From NCBI GenBank assembly GCA_019235885.1, contig JAFAKB010000049.1, positions 83,674-147,673 on the forward strand: a stretch of 64,000 nucleotides of DNA. The letters run 5' to 3'. Origin of the DNA: Candidatus Eremiobacterota bacterium (GTDB taxonomy: Bacteria > Vulcanimicrobiota > Vulcanimicrobiia > Vulcanimicrobiales > Vulcanimicrobiaceae). Of the stretch, positions 1 through 10,622 are shown one piece after another. A program made the translations under genes and the position numbers. The notes under the pieces are model-generated. The model searched no databases and was not told the origin of the DNA. It saw only the letters and a list, made by a program, of their open reading frames with translations. Position 1 is the first letter of the stretch. Every line of letters begins with the position of its first letter.

Positions 1-72
1 CGCGGCGCGGGCGACCCCCATGCCGGCGAGGAGCAAACCGGCGATTCCGGTGAGGACGGTGCTTCGCTTCAT
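1..72 (-). CDS. 5' end of a secreted protein (partial)
   Basis: Only the first 24 codons lie inside the window; the gene continues past the left edge. They read as a Sec signal peptide: basic start MKRS, a hydrophobic core rich in L, G and A, and an A-R-A end typical of a signal peptidase I site. GGTGAG sits directly before the ATG. The mature protein is not visible, so no function can be given. Confidence 0.6.
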   Translation of the reverse strand, partial: MKRSTVLTGIAGLLLAGMGVARAA

Positions 73-178
73 CTCACCGATAACGATACCGCACCCGCGC
101 CCGGATGTCCGTAACGCGGCTTACGCGCGCGCAGCCGAGACGTAGGGCGGTCGCGCCCGCCCGGCGCACCCTCCGGGT

Positions 179-1748
<1,570 letters not shown>

Positions 1749-1756
<8 letters not shown>

Positions 1757-2201
1757 AAAGCTCAAGTTTCCGCCGAACCTTGCTCTCATGAGTGACCGCT
1801 TTCGCCCCGATATCGTTATCAGCGACCGCAATAGCGATCCGATCGCGATCGTGGAAGTCAAGCGTGGGACGAGTTATAGTGTTCCGCACTCCGTCGCTCA
1901 GTTGGCGCGGTATATGGCGGCGCTCGGCGGGTCTAACACGTTCGCGATCCTCGCGGATCCCCAATATATTCGAGTTTTCCATGGCGACCCGGCGGGCGAC
2001 AGCAACCCCATAACGATCTCAGCACCGGAAATTCTGCGTCATTATGACGCTGACTATGAATCACAGGAAGTATACGAGTCATACTTAACCAGCCTCGTCG
2101 AAGCGTGGCTCAACGATCTTTCGATTCATTGGCAGTCGGAGCACCCGCCTGGCGAAAACCTGCTGCCCGAGGAGCTGGTAACGCGCTTACAGGCGGCGTA
2201 A
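1749..2201 (+). CDS. small PD-(D/E)xK nuclease-like protein
   Basis: About 150 aa from a TTG start that overlaps the mutase gene by 8 bp; an in-frame ATG at 1788 is the alternative. The segment RPDIVIS (19-25) followed by IAIVEVKRG (32-40) matches the PD...ExK core of restriction-endonuclease-like folds, as in the N-terminus of type I HsdR proteins. An N-terminal Glu (E3) would be kept only with the upstream start. Base composition is lower in GC than both metabolic neighbours. The next gene, a PIN protein, begins 1 bp after the stop codon, so the two look like one co-translated unit. Nuclease activity is inferred from the motif; substrate and role are unknown. Confidence 0.55.
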
Positions 2202-2202
2202 G

Positions 2203-2817
2203 GTGGTACGTCGGCTCTATGTCGAGACGAACTTCATCATTTCAGTTGCAAATGGTGAGCACGAAGCGAACGACAAGATACTTTCTTCAGCCGATGATGG
2301 TCTCATCGAGCTAGCACTTCCGCAAATTTGCTTTGATGAAGCTCTCTCGGCGAGTATCAAGGATCGTGAACGGATGAAGAGCTATCTGTCACCGCTCAGA
2401 CCCGAGGTCCGCGAGTACGGCCGCTCGCGGCAGTCAGCCACGATTCGTGCGGCCTCAAGCCGGCTGCAGAGTGCCATTCTAGCGATTGAGAAGGCTGACG
2501 GAGAGCGCCTGCAGCGCTTGAAGAAAACGATCTCCGTTCTCACGAAGAACGCTCGGCTTCTGCCGGCGGTTCTCTCCAACCTCGATATTGAGGACGAGCT
2601 TCTGCGCGATCCATACGACGCAATCATTGCGAAATCGATCGCGGACGAAAACAAGTCGTTGGGTCGCCGTTCGCTGTTTCTGACGGCGAACGACGATTTC
2701 GATTCGGACGATCTTCGTACGTTGCTCTTCGGCTCGGGCGTCGAACGCGTGCATCACCCACAGAAGTTCCTTGCAATTCTGCGGGCGCAGAAAACCGACC
2801 GGGCCAACTGGGAATGA
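2203..2817 (+). CDS. PIN-like domain protein
   Basis: 204 aa from a GTG start. The N-terminus RLYVETNFI (4-12) has the layout of a PIN domain strand 1, with Glu in place of the usual first Asp. Further acidic positions follow at E46, at DPYDAI (136-141) and at TANDDFDSDD (161-170), which match the order of metal-binding residues in PIN RNases. A long helical insert (about 60-130) makes it larger than a VapC toxin. It starts 1 bp after the PD-(D/E)xK-like gene and overlaps the epimerase start by 4 bp (ATGA). GC is lower than the flanks. Likely a metal-dependent RNase, possibly toxin-like or defence-related; the partner gene is not a recognisable antitoxin. Confidence 0.6.
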   Translation: MVRRLYVETNFIISVANGEHEANDKILSSADDGLIELALPQICFDEALSASIKDRERMKSYLSPLRPEVREYGRSRQSATIRAASSRLQSAILAIEKADGERLQRLKKTISVLTKNARLLPAVLSNLDIEDELLRDPYDAIIAKSIADENKSLGRRSLFLTANDDFDSDDLRTLLFGSGVERVHHPQKFLAILRAQKTDRANWE

Positions 2818-3224
2818 TCGACGCCCCGATCGACCATGTCGCGGTGGTGGTGAAGGATCTCGAGGCGGCGGTTCGGCTGTACACGCAGACGCTTGGCTTC
2901 AGCCTGGTTTACCGCGAGATCGTGGCCGATCAGGGCGTCGAGGCGGTCGGGGTGCGGACGGGGGACGCGGTGATCGAGCTGCTGCGGCCGCTGAGCGAGG
3001 AGTCGCCGATCGCGAAGTACCGCGGCGAGGCCGAGACGAAGCTGCACCACACCGCATATCGCGTCGTCGAGCTGCGCGGTGAGCTCGCCCGGCTCAAGGC
3101 TGCCGGGGTGCGGCTCATCGACGAGGAGCCGCGCAAAGGCGCGCACGGGAACACCATCGCGTTCCTGCATCCGAAATCCACTGGTGGCGTGCTCATCGAG
3201 CTCTGCCAGCGCGAAGACGTTTAG
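2814..3224 (+). CDS. mce: methylmalonyl-CoA epimerase
   Basis: 136 aa VOC-fold protein, normal length for the family. It should racemise the C2 position of methylmalonyl-CoA and so supply the mutase substrate. Expected metal ligands are visible at H8, H79 and E129, in DHVAVVVKDLE, KLHHTAYRV and VLIELCQ. The ATG overlaps the TGA of the PIN gene by 4 bp, indicating translational coupling. Together with the mutase upstream it forms a propionate / branched-chain degradation pair that is interrupted by the two foreign-looking genes. Confidence 0.88.
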   Translation: MIDAPIDHVAVVVKDLEAAVRLYTQTLGFSLVYREIVADQGVEAVGVRTGDAVIELLRPLSEESPIAKYRGEAETKLHHTAYRVVELRGELARLKAAGVRLIDEEPRKGAHGNTIAFLHPKSTGGVLIELCQREDV

Positions 3225-3283
3225 ACCGGACATTCGACTCTCAAGCGGGGGAACCGTCGCTCGCATCGCGGCGTTACCCGGAT

Positions 3284-4168
3284 ATGCGCGCGGACGGGTT
3301 TCTTCGAATCGCAGCAGCGTTCTTGGCACTGGCGTCCCTGGGCGCATCGCCGGAACCCGTTCCCGCCCCGAGCCCGCCCGACGCGAACGCGATCTTCGAC
3401 AACGTCCGTAAGACGTGGGGCGCCGGCGCCTATCCGCGTTATGCGGAGTACGCCGCGGTCGTCTCGTTCCACAACGGCCCGAAGTTCGTGCGCCGATCCT
3501 GGGAAACGACTGAAGACTTGCGGACGGGCCTGATCTACTCGCACGCGTTCGCCCGCGAAGAGCAGGCGACCCCGAACGTGCCGCACGGGATCAACGTCTT
3601 CATTCCGTTCTTGGGGAACCTGAACAAAGAGCACGTTCCGGACCCGATCGGTCAAGTCGCGTTTGCGATCGATCAGGACTACGGGTTGGCCCCGACCGCG
3701 CGCAAGTTCACCGCGACGAGCTCGACGTCGGTGTTGGACGCGCAGCGCTCAGCGCTCCCGGTCATCGGCCGGACGGGAACCGTCGCGCGCGACTACGCGG
3801 TGACGCTGATCGAAACGGTCACCGACGAGCAAGGACCGGAGTACCATCTCGGGCTCAAAGCGCTGCGCGACCCGGCGCACCACCGGCTGCGCGAGCTGTG
3901 GGTCGACGGCACGACGTGGGCGCCGGAAGAGGCGCTCGTCGACGGGATCAGCGCGCGTGCGCCACTCAACAGGGTGCAGTGGCGGGTCGAGTACCGCCAG
4001 AACCAAGGCGCGACGTACATCGCGCGCGAGACCGCGCTCGCGCCGATCGACTACTTCGGCGTAGCGGTTCTGAAGGACGTGACGATCGCGTTCGACGAGG
4101 TGAAGCTCACGTCGCACCGGTCGTTCGGCCTCGGCTTCTCGAAGAACGTTCCGCTTAGCGAGCCGTGA
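3284..4168 (+). CDS. secreted protein of unknown function, tandem paralog 1
   Basis: 294 aa. An N-terminal signal peptide (about 1-23) is followed by a Pro-rich linker. The mature part shares a run of blocks with the next gene: Y-P-R/H-Y near residue 50, W-E/D-T-x-E-D-L-R, NVPHGINV / HVPHGINV, DPIGQ, IGRTGT, a repeated LRELWV, and A-R-E-T-A-L. No catalytic motif is recognised. It overlaps the next gene by 4 bp (GTGA). The pair arose by local duplication and is probably co-expressed in the cell envelope. Confidence 0.75.
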   Translation: MRADGFLRIAAAFLALASLGASPEPVPAPSPPDANAIFDNVRKTWGAGAYPRYAEYAAVVSFHNGPKFVRRSWETTEDLRTGLIYSHAFAREEQATPNVPHGINVFIPFLGNLNKEHVPDPIGQVAFAIDQDYGLAPTARKFTATSSTSVLDAQRSALPVIGRTGTVARDYAVTLIETVTDEQGPEYHLGLKALRDPAHHRLRELWVDGTTWAPEEALVDGISARAPLNRVQWRVEYRQNQGATYIARETALAPIDYFGVAVLKDVTIAFDEVKLTSHRSFGLGFSKNVPLSEP

Positions 4169-5052
4169 TCGCGCTCGCGCTCGCGCTCCTGTTCGACGTC
4201 ACTCCCGCCGCGCCGACGGGCGCGGACGCCTTGTTCACCGCAGCGCGCCGCGCGCGCTCGGAGAGCGCGTACCCGCACTACGCCGTGTATGCCACGGTCG
4301 TGCGGTTCCGCCACGGCAACCGTCCTGTCGTGAGTACCTGGGACACCATCGAAGACTTGCGCCGCAGGCTGGTGCGCGCCCGCGCGCTCCCGCGCGAGGA
4401 AGCAGCGCACCCGCACGTCCCGCACGGCATCAACGTTTCCGTAAACGCCGGACCGAGCGGATTGCTTCCGGTCGGCGTGTTGCCCAAGGTCGGAACGGTC
4501 CTCAACCACGAATGGGAAAGCGATCCGATCGGCCAGCTGACGTTTGCCGTCGACCAGGACTTCGGCATCGCGCTCGACGCGCCGCCGATCACCGCGACCG
4601 CCGACATGAGCGCGGTCGCCGCGAGCGTCACGACACTGTCGCGCATCGGCCGCACCGGAACGATCGCGCGCATCTACGAAGTGACCGATCTCGGCGACGT
4701 CGACGAGAACGGCGTGCTCCTGCACCATCTCGGGCTGCGCCCGCTGCGCGATCCGCGCCGGTACCGCTTGCGCGAGCTGTGGGTCGTCGCCGCGACCTCG
4801 CTCCCCGTCCGCGCGATCGTGGCCGGAATCGGCAACCACGGGCCGCTCGACGGCGTTCGCTGGCGCATCGACTTCACGCAAATGCAGGGCGGGACGTATC
4901 TCGCCCGAGAGACTGCGCTCGAGCCGCTGAACACCCGCGACGGACGCCTCGACGACGTGACGATCAGCTTCGAAGAGCTCCGCCCGACGAACCGGCTCAC
5001 GTCTCTGGAATCGCTCGGACTCTCGGGCCAGGTCGGAACGACGGACCCTTAG
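4165..5052 (+). CDS. secreted protein of unknown function, tandem paralog 2
   Basis: 295 aa from a GTG start coupled to the stop of paralog 1. It has a short hydrophobic N-terminus (IALALALLFDV) in place of a full classical signal peptide, so it may start slightly differently or be exported with low efficiency. It shares the conserved blocks of paralog 1, with an insertion after the PHGINV block (about 95-118). Its 3' end overlaps the convergent DUF4127 gene by 4 bp. Function unknown. Confidence 0.72.
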   Translation: MIALALALLFDVTPAAPTGADALFTAARRARSESAYPHYAVYATVVRFRHGNRPVVSTWDTIEDLRRRLVRARALPREEAAHPHVPHGINVSVNAGPSGLLPVGVLPKVGTVLNHEWESDPIGQLTFAVDQDFGIALDAPPITATADMSAVAASVTTLSRIGRTGTIARIYEVTDLGDVDENGVLLHHLGLRPLRDPRRYRLRELWVVAATSLPVRAIVAGIGNHGPLDGVRWRIDFTQMQGGTYLARETALEPLNTRDGRLDDVTISFEELRPTNRLTSLESLGLSGQVGTTDP

Positions 5053-6629
5053 CGCGACGCCGCCGGCGCGAGGCGCACGTCGAGCTCGGTTTCGAAGGTG
5101 CGATCCCAAGGCAGCGTGATGGTGAAGCCGGCGTCGCGGAACTGCGGCTCGATTCGTGCGAGCAGGTCGAGCCCCTCGCGCCAGAGCAGCGCGCGGTTCT
5201 CCGATGCGGCGTGCTGCGCGACGCCGGGCGGCAAGTAGGTGTGGTCTTCGATTCCCGCCGCGGACAGGTCCGTGTTGAGCTGCGGGCGCACGTCGGCGTG
5301 AAAGGCGACGTCGTCGACGTAGCGCATGAACGTGAACGTCGCGTGCGCGTTCGCGTCGTACGTTCCGAGCCGGCGGCCGGCGAAGACGGCGATCGCCTCA
5401 GGGAGCGCGGTTCCGACGGTGTTGGCGACCGTGTTCCACGAAGCGAACGACGTCACGTAGCCGGCGACGCGGCGCTCGATCAGGTCGTTCATGAGCTCCC
5501 GCTGCTGCGCGTAGTCGTTCGTCGCCAAAAACGAGAGGTCGGCGACGGCGGTGAGCGGCAGCGGCCGGACCGAAGGGGGCCTGGAGTGCGGCGCAACCTC
5601 GCCGTAGATGCGGTTGACGAACGTCTCTTCGTCGTCCGCGCTCGTGTTCGGGACGCGCAGGTAGAGATCGATGTCGGCGGGCTCGCCGGCGCCCGCGGGG
5701 ACGGCGCCGCAGGTTCGGATCAAGTCGCCGATCGTCGTCGCGATCGGCGCGAACTCGAGCGGATCGTTCACGCTCGCGCCGTCGGCGCGCGAATAGATCG
5801 TTCGCACGCGCGGCGCGGCACCCGCCTCGCGCGCGAGCGCCGCCGAGACGAGCGTCATCGCCAGCTCGTCGGCGCCCGGCTCGATCGACGCGCGCGACGG
5901 CGGCAGCCACCTCGCCGCGAAGGCGCGCAGCGCGGCGAGGTCGCGCAAGTGCAGCCCGACCGGACCCGCGTCGTCCTGACCGAGCACGACGCGGTCGAAC
6001 CCGCCTTCCGCGGCGATGCGCAACGCGAACAAATCGACGTCGCGGTTGCGTGCGCGCGTGTCGAGATATGCGTCGAGCGCCGGGCCGAGCTGCGCGCGCA
6101 GCGTCGCCGCGTACGCGCGCTGCTCGGCGGTTTGCGGCGGGTCGGGCAGCCCCGCATACTGTTGGATCGGTCCCCACACGTCGGGGCCGGCGAACGGAAA
6201 CGAGGCCGCCGCGCCGAGTCGCGGCAAGCCGGTCGGCGCCAGCCGCATTACCGTGCCGAACACCGCGAACGACGCGTCCGGGCGCGACGCGCGAAACGCC
6301 GCCACCTCTTGCAAGCGCGTGTACGCGAGGGCGCGCGTCACGCCGGTCACACGCGAGGCGACCAGCCCGCCGTACACCATCATGTCGCTCGAGACGACGT
6401 ACGCGCGCGCGTCGCGCGGCGCAACGTCGCGCAGCCAGCGCGCGATCGCGGCCGGATCGCCCGGCGTGAGATACCGCCCCAGCGCCGGGCGCGGCGGCTC
6501 CGCGACCCGCACGCCCGCGATCGTTCCGAGGAGCCGTGGAAGCTGCGCCGTGACGGGCCGGTCGTCGAGCGGGACGACGACGAACGTCAGGGCCAGAAAC
6601 GACGAGAACAAGCCCGCGAGCGAATGCAC
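5049..6629 (-). CDS. DUF4127 family protein
   Basis: 526 aa from a GTG start. The N-terminus matches DUF4127: PLDDRPV (20-26) after a hydrophobic leader, then PGD, VVSSDMMVYGGLVASR and an FVNRIYGE block. Members are often exported or membrane-anchored and their biochemical role is not established. Here the first 18 residues could act as a signal peptide or anchor. It is transcribed toward the tandem secreted genes and overlaps the second by 4 bp. Confidence 0.75.
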   Translation of the reverse strand: MHSLAGLFSSFLALTFVVVPLDDRPVTAQLPRLLGTIAGVRVAEPPRPALGRYLTPGDPAAIARWLRDVAPRDARAYVVSSDMMVYGGLVASRVTGVTRALAYTRLQEVAAFRASRPDASFAVFGTVMRLAPTGLPRLGAAASFPFAGPDVWGPIQQYAGLPDPPQTAEQRAYAATLRAQLGPALDAYLDTRARNRDVDLFALRIAAEGGFDRVVLGQDDAGPVGLHLRDLAALRAFAARWLPPSRASIEPGADELAMTLVSAALAREAGAAPRVRTIYSRADGASVNDPLEFAPIATTIGDLIRTCGAVPAGAGEPADIDLYLRVPNTSADDEETFVNRIYGEVAPHSRPPSVRPLPLTAVADLSFLATNDYAQQRELMNDLIERRVAGYVTSFASWNTVANTVGTALPEAIAVFAGRRLGTYDANAHATFTFMRYVDDVAFHADVRPQLNTDLSAAGIEDHTYLPPGVAQHAASENRALLWREGLDLLARIEPQFRDAGFTITLPWDRTFETELDVRLAPAASR

Positions 6630-6657
6630 CGCGGCGCTCGTTCGTCATCGAGCCGAA

Positions 6658-7050
6658 TTAACTCTTGAAGCCGTACAGGCCGCGGCCGCGCGGGTCGGCG
6701 ACGTAGATCTTGTAGGCTTTGCGCACGCCCAGCGACTGGGTGAACTCGACGTGGACCGGCGTGTTCGGCTTGAGGTCCTTCGTCTGCACGCTCTTGCCGT
6801 TCTTGAGCAGCGTGGCGAAGTTCGGCGCGTAGAGGAACGAGAGGTCCGCCGGCACGCCGTCGATGCAGTGCACGCGGATGTTCGTGTCGGAGACGTGACG
6901 GACGTAGCCGTGGCAGTCGCGGATCTTGCCGCCCGGGACGGCGGCGCTTTGCCTCTGCGTGACCTGCGCCGAGGCGGCGACCGTCGCCGATGCCGCGAGC
7001 GCGAGCGCGGTCAGCGCGGGAAGCGAACGGCGGAACGAGGCGAAGAGCAT
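6658..7050 (-). CDS. small secreted protein
   Basis: 130 aa with a clear signal peptide: basic MLFASFRRS, hydrophobic core, cleavage around ASA/QV near residue 29. The mature part is short and beta-rich, with two Cys (DCHGYV and VHCIDG) that could form a disulphide. No family recognised. Its start is 17 bp from the divergent GNAT gene, so the two genes must share overlapping promoter regions. Confidence 0.65.
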   Translation of the reverse strand: MLFASFRRSLPALTALALAASATVAASAQVTQRQSAAVPGGKIRDCHGYVRHVSDTNIRVHCIDGVPADLSFLYAPNFATLLKNGKSVQTKDLKPNTPVHVEFTQSLGVRKAYKIYVADPRGRGLYGFKS

Positions 7051-7067
7051 GGTGTGAGGTTCCTTCC

Positions 7068-7490
7068 GTGATCGAATGCCGCACGATGGCCGGCGCCGAG
7101 CGCTTCGACGCGTTCGCGCTGATGAAGCGCTTTCGCGAGGAGTCTGCGGTCGGCGACGCCCTGGCGCTGTTCGTCGACCGCCCGGACTACGGGTTCGTGT
7201 GGCTGGCGTACGACGACGGTATACCCGCGGGCTGCGTTTCGGTCTCCTTCGCGATCTCCAGCGAAACCGGCGGTCTGGCGGCGTGCCTGCGCGATCTCTG
7301 GGTCGTCCAGGACCGTCGCCGGCACGGCATCGGTTCAGCCTTGCTCGCGACGCTGCGTGGACGCCTCGACCAGCTCTCCGTCAGCCAGATCGAAGCCGTG
7401 ATTCCGCCCGAGGCGGCGTTGCAAGCGTTCTTCGCGCGCTTGAACTACGCCGCATGCGAGGCGGCGCGCGTGACCTTCAGGCTCCGATGA
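7068..7490 (+). CDS. GNAT family N-acetyltransferase
   Basis: 140 aa from GTG 7068, chosen because GAGG lies 9 bp upstream; an ATG at 7086 is the alternative. The acetyl-CoA binding region is visible as LRDLWVVQDRRRHGIGSALL (R-x-x-G-x-G/A type loop), followed by the C-terminal LNY motif. Substrate unknown. Its last 14 bp overlap the convergent murQ gene, so it may act on amino sugars or cell-wall intermediates, but this is only context. Confidence 0.75.
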   Translation: MIECRTMAGAERFDAFALMKRFREESAVGDALALFVDRPDYGFVWLAYDDGIPAGCVSVSFAISSETGGLAACLRDLWVVQDRRRHGIGSALLATLRGRLDQLSVSQIEAVIPPEAALQAFFARLNYAACEAARVTFRLR

Positions 7491-8355
7491 CGCTCGACAG
7501 GCGACCGCGCGCCTGCTGCAGCAATCGCTCCGCTTCGGCGCGGTCGACGCCGCGCCGCGCCATGACGATCGCGGTCTTCACCGAGCCGCCTGCCGCTTCG
7601 AGCAGAGCGCGCGCGTCCGCCTCGCCGGCCAGGTCGCGCACCAGCCGCTCGCTGCGCGCGCGCAGCTTGGCGTTCGTCGCGACGACGTCCACCATGCGGT
7701 TGCCGTAGGTCTTTCCTAGCCGGATCATCGCGCCGGTCGAGATCGTGTTCAGCACGATCTTCTGCGCCGTCCCGGCCCGCATCCGCGTCGAGCCTTGAAT
7801 CGGTTCGGCGCCCGTCGCCGCAACGATTCCGACGTCGGCCTCGCGCGCCAGCGCGCCGTTCGGCGCGTTGACGATCCCCACCGTTCGCGCCCCGCGCGCC
7901 CGCGCGGCCACCACGGCGGCCCGCACGAACGGCGCGCCGCCGCTCGCCGAGACGCCGATCACCAGATCGTCCGCGCCGACGTCCTCGACGCTGCGCGCGC
8001 CCGCGTCCGCGTCGTCTTCCGCGCCTTCGACCGCGCGCCGCAGCGCGCCGTCGCCGCCGGCGATGCGCGCCTGCACGAAGGCGGGGTCGACGCCGAACGT
8101 CGGCGGCAGTTCCGCCGCGTCGAGCACGGCTAGGCGCCCGCTCGTTCCTGCGCCGATCAGCACGACGCGGCCGCCGCGCTCGAGCGTCTCGGCGAAATAC
8201 GTCGTCGCCAGCGCGATCTGGTTGACGGCGGCGAGCGCGGCGTCGACCGCACCGCGATGGCTCTCGACCAGCACGCGCGCGAGCGCGACGTCGTCGAGGC
8301 GGTCGATCATGGCGGTCGCCGGATCGAGCGTTTCGGTGGCGGGAAGGTCGCTCAC
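7477..8355 (-). CDS. murQ: N-acetylmuramic acid 6-phosphate etherase
   Basis: 292 aa SIS-domain enzyme that removes the D-lactyl ether of MurNAc-6-P to give GlcNAc-6-P. The sugar-phosphate loop GAGTSGRLAVLDAAELPPTF begins at residue 68, and E82 within it corresponds to the catalytic Glu of the family. SASGGAPFV and QGSTRMRAGTAQK are further family blocks. Length is normal. It follows the N-acetylglucosamine kinase with a 4 bp overlap and completes the murein-sugar salvage cluster. Confidence 0.93.
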   Translation of the reverse strand: MSDLPATETLDPATAMIDRLDDVALARVLVESHRGAVDAALAAVNQIALATTYFAETLERGGRVVLIGAGTSGRLAVLDAAELPPTFGVDPAFVQARIAGGDGALRRAVEGAEDDADAGARSVEDVGADDLVIGVSASGGAPFVRAAVVAARARGARTVGIVNAPNGALAREADVGIVAATGAEPIQGSTRMRAGTAQKIVLNTISTGAMIRLGKTYGNRMVDVVATNAKLRARSERLVRDLAGEADARALLEAAGGSVKTAIVMARRGVDRAEAERLLQQARGRLSSVIGA

Positions 8356-9251
8356 GCGGAGGCGAGCCGTTCGGCGAGCCGCAGCGCGCCGCGGACCGGC
8401 TCGTCGCCGCCTTTGACGATCGCGGCGCCCGGAACGTCGCCGATCAGCCGCGTCTCGAGCAGAAACGAGAGCAAGCTGTTCTCGCGAAACAAGCCGCCCG
8501 CGAACGCGATCGCGGGCGATTTGTCGAGCAGTTCGACCGCGCGCAGCGCCGACTTCACGAGATCGCCGAGGTCCTGCGCGGCTTGCTGCACGATCTTCGT
8601 CGCGGCACGGTTTCCCTTGTCGGCGAACGCGATGATGCTAGGCGCCATCGCCGCGATCTTCGACGGCTGCACAGGCGCGTCGTACAGCGCTGCGACGAGG
8701 CGCTCCCGATCGGGCGCCTCCAGGACTCGCGCGACGAGGTCGGCCGTCTCGTCGCGCGTCGCGCGCCCGTCCAGTACTCGGCCGTACAGCTTCACCGCCT
8801 GCATTCCGATCCAGAACGCCGAGCCTTCGTCGCCGGCGAGATATCCGAGGCCGCCGACCCGCTGCGCGCGATCACCGTGTTCCGCGTACGCCGTCGAACC
8901 CGTGCCGGCGATCAGTACCGCGCCGTCACCGTCGGGAACGGCCGCGCGCAACGCGATCGCGGCGTCGTCGCCGACGACGACGCGCGCACCATGAAACGCC
9001 GCTTCAATGAGCTCGCGCAAGCCGTTCGCCACGCGCGCACGTCCGGCGCCGGCTGCGCCGGCGTAGATTGCATTCGGAGTCTCACCGTGCAGCACGTCGC
9101 GAATCACCTTGACGATCACGTCGGCGGCGTCGTCGATGCCGATCGTCGTCGCGTTCGCAGCGGCACCGCGCGACTCGCGAACGAATGCGCCGTCTTTCGA
9201 GAGAGCGGCTACGGTCGAGGTTCCTCCGGCGTCTACGCCTACACAGATCAC
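8352..9251 (-). CDS. BadF/BadG-type N-acetylglucosamine kinase
   Basis: 299 aa ASKHA-fold kinase. The phosphate-1 loop DAGGTST (7-13), the adenosine motifs IAGTGSTAY and GDEGSAFWIG, and the C-terminal FAGGLFREN are visible. Next to murQ and anmK it most likely phosphorylates GlcNAc released by NagZ. It is co-translated with murQ (4 bp overlap). About 250 bp with a large palindrome separates it from anmK upstream, so it may have its own promoter. Confidence 0.85.
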   Translation of the reverse strand: MICVGVDAGGTSTVAALSKDGAFVRESRGAAANATTIGIDDAADVIVKVIRDVLHGETPNAIYAGAAGAGRARVANGLRELIEAAFHGARVVVGDDAAIALRAAVPDGDGAVLIAGTGSTAYAEHGDRAQRVGGLGYLAGDEGSAFWIGMQAVKLYGRVLDGRATRDETADLVARVLEAPDRERLVAALYDAPVQPSKIAAMAPSIIAFADKGNRAATKIVQQAAQDLGDLVKSALRAVELLDKSPAIAFAGGLFRENSLLSFLLETRLIGDVPGAAIVKGGDEPVRGALRLAERLASA

Positions 9252-9304
9252 TTCGGCTCAGCTTCTCCGCTTGGCGGAACGCTCCGCCCAGGGGGATCGG
9301 GGTT

Positions 9305-9445
9305 GGGCGAGTGGGGGACATGCCGGCGGCGGGCACGCTCCCTCCGCGCTTCCTGCGCTGCGGTCGCTACCGCTCCGTTCGCTCCCGCCATCCTGGCTCC
9401 GCGAACTCCGCGAGTACCCGCCACCGGCATATCCCCCACCCGCCC
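9305..9445. repeat. long imperfect palindrome (29-bp arms, 83-bp loop)
   Basis: In the only real gap of the murein cluster (9252-9503), the segment 9305-9333 is the reverse complement of 9417-9445 with three mismatches, two of which stay paired as G-U in one RNA orientation. The loop is GC-rich and has no gene. It looks like an intergenic palindromic repeat (REP/MITE-like) or a large RNA hairpin between anmK and the downstream kinase. No transposase or target duplication is visible. Confidence 0.6.
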
Positions 9446-9503
9446 CGGCACGATCGGGCTTCGCTTCCTCGGCACGATTCCTGCTCGCGTGTTCGCGTTG
9501 CGA

Positions 9504-10622
9504 TCATTCTTCTTGAAACGTCTCGAGTAGCGCGTCGAGGTGGTGTGGCGCAATTGCGCCGAGAACGCGCGCTCCTCGCGCGCCCGTGACGTGCGGCAAG
9601 CCGGCTGCACGACCGCGCAACGTCGTGTAGCCGAGGACCGCGAAGGCCAACGCTTCTTTCGCGTCCGCGTCGATTCCGAATTCGTCGGAGATCGATACTT
9701 GCAGGCCTGGTAATTGCGTTCGCAAGCCTTCGACGAGAGCGTTATTGCGCGCGCCGCCGCCGCTGACGATCAGCAGGTTTGCATGCGGTGCCATCGCGCG
9801 GAATGCGTCCACGACGCTGCGGACGGTTAATGCGGTCAGCGTCGCGACGGCGTCGGCGAACGGCAGCGCGTCGAGCTCGGGGCGCCAGCGCGCGACGTAC
9901 GGCGCGCCGAATTCTTCCCTCCCGGCCGTTTTCGGCAGAGCGCGGCGGAAGTACGGGTCGTCGAGCATGCGGGCGAGTATGGCTTCGTTCACGGCTCCGC
10001 TGCGAGCGAGCTTGCCGTCCTCGTCGTAGCGCTGCGCACCTTCCGTTCTCAGCGCTACGTAGGTGTCGATCGGGAGATTCGCGGGGCCGGAGTCGAACGC
10101 GATGCCCTCGGGGAGGACGGTCATGTTGGCGATGCCGCCGAGGTTCAAGGCGACGCACGGCGCGTGCTCGGCGAACAGGATCGCGTCGACGAAGGGGACC
10201 AGCGGCGCGCCGGTGCCGCCCGCCGCCGTGTCCGCGCTGCGAAAATCATAGATCACCGTCGCGTTCGTGCGCTCGCGAATGCGAAACGCGTCACCGAGCT
10301 GCAGCGTGTGGTGCGCCGCGCCGTCGTGCGCCAGCGTGACGCCGTGCGAGGCGACCGCGTCGAGGTGCGTGCCGGCGGCAACGCTGCGCACCGCGTCGCC
10401 GAACGCTTCGCCGATCGCGGCGTGCAGCGCGGAAAGCTCGAGCGCGCCGACCGGGGCCGGCGGATACGCCGCGATGATCCGCGCGCGCAGTGCTTCGTCG
10501 AACGGCACGGTGGCGAAGCGTTCGCTCTGCACGCGGACGCTCTCGCCGGCGGTGGTCACCTCGCAGACGGCGACGTCGATCCCGTCGAGCGACGTGCCGG
10601 AGAGAACGCCGGCGATCTTCAC
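9504..10622 (-). CDS. anmK: anhydro-N-acetylmuramic acid kinase
   Basis: 372 aa from GTG 10622 (VKIAGVLSGTSLDG). It converts 1,6-anhydroMurNAc to MurNAc-6-P. Family motifs: SGTSLDGIDVA near the N-terminus, VASHGVTLAHDG, NLGGIANMTVLP, FDSGPANLPID and the C-terminal SGGGARN. The start codon overlaps the stop of the serine hydrolase by 4 bp. An open reading frame continues upstream antisense to nothing useful, but homology begins exactly at this GTG. Confidence 0.92.
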   Translation of the reverse strand: MKIAGVLSGTSLDGIDVAVCEVTTAGESVRVQSERFATVPFDEALRARIIAAYPPAPVGALELSALHAAIGEAFGDAVRSVAAGTHLDAVASHGVTLAHDGAAHHTLQLGDAFRIRERTNATVIYDFRSADTAAGGTGAPLVPFVDAILFAEHAPCVALNLGGIANMTVLPEGIAFDSGPANLPIDTYVALRTEGAQRYDEDGKLARSGAVNEAILARMLDDPYFRRALPKTAGREEFGAPYVARWRPELDALPFADAVATLTALTVRSVVDAFRAMAPHANLLIVSGGGARNNALVEGLRTQLPGLQVSISDEFGIDADAKEALAFAVLGYTTLRGRAAGLPHVTGARGARVLGAIAPHHLDALLETFQEE

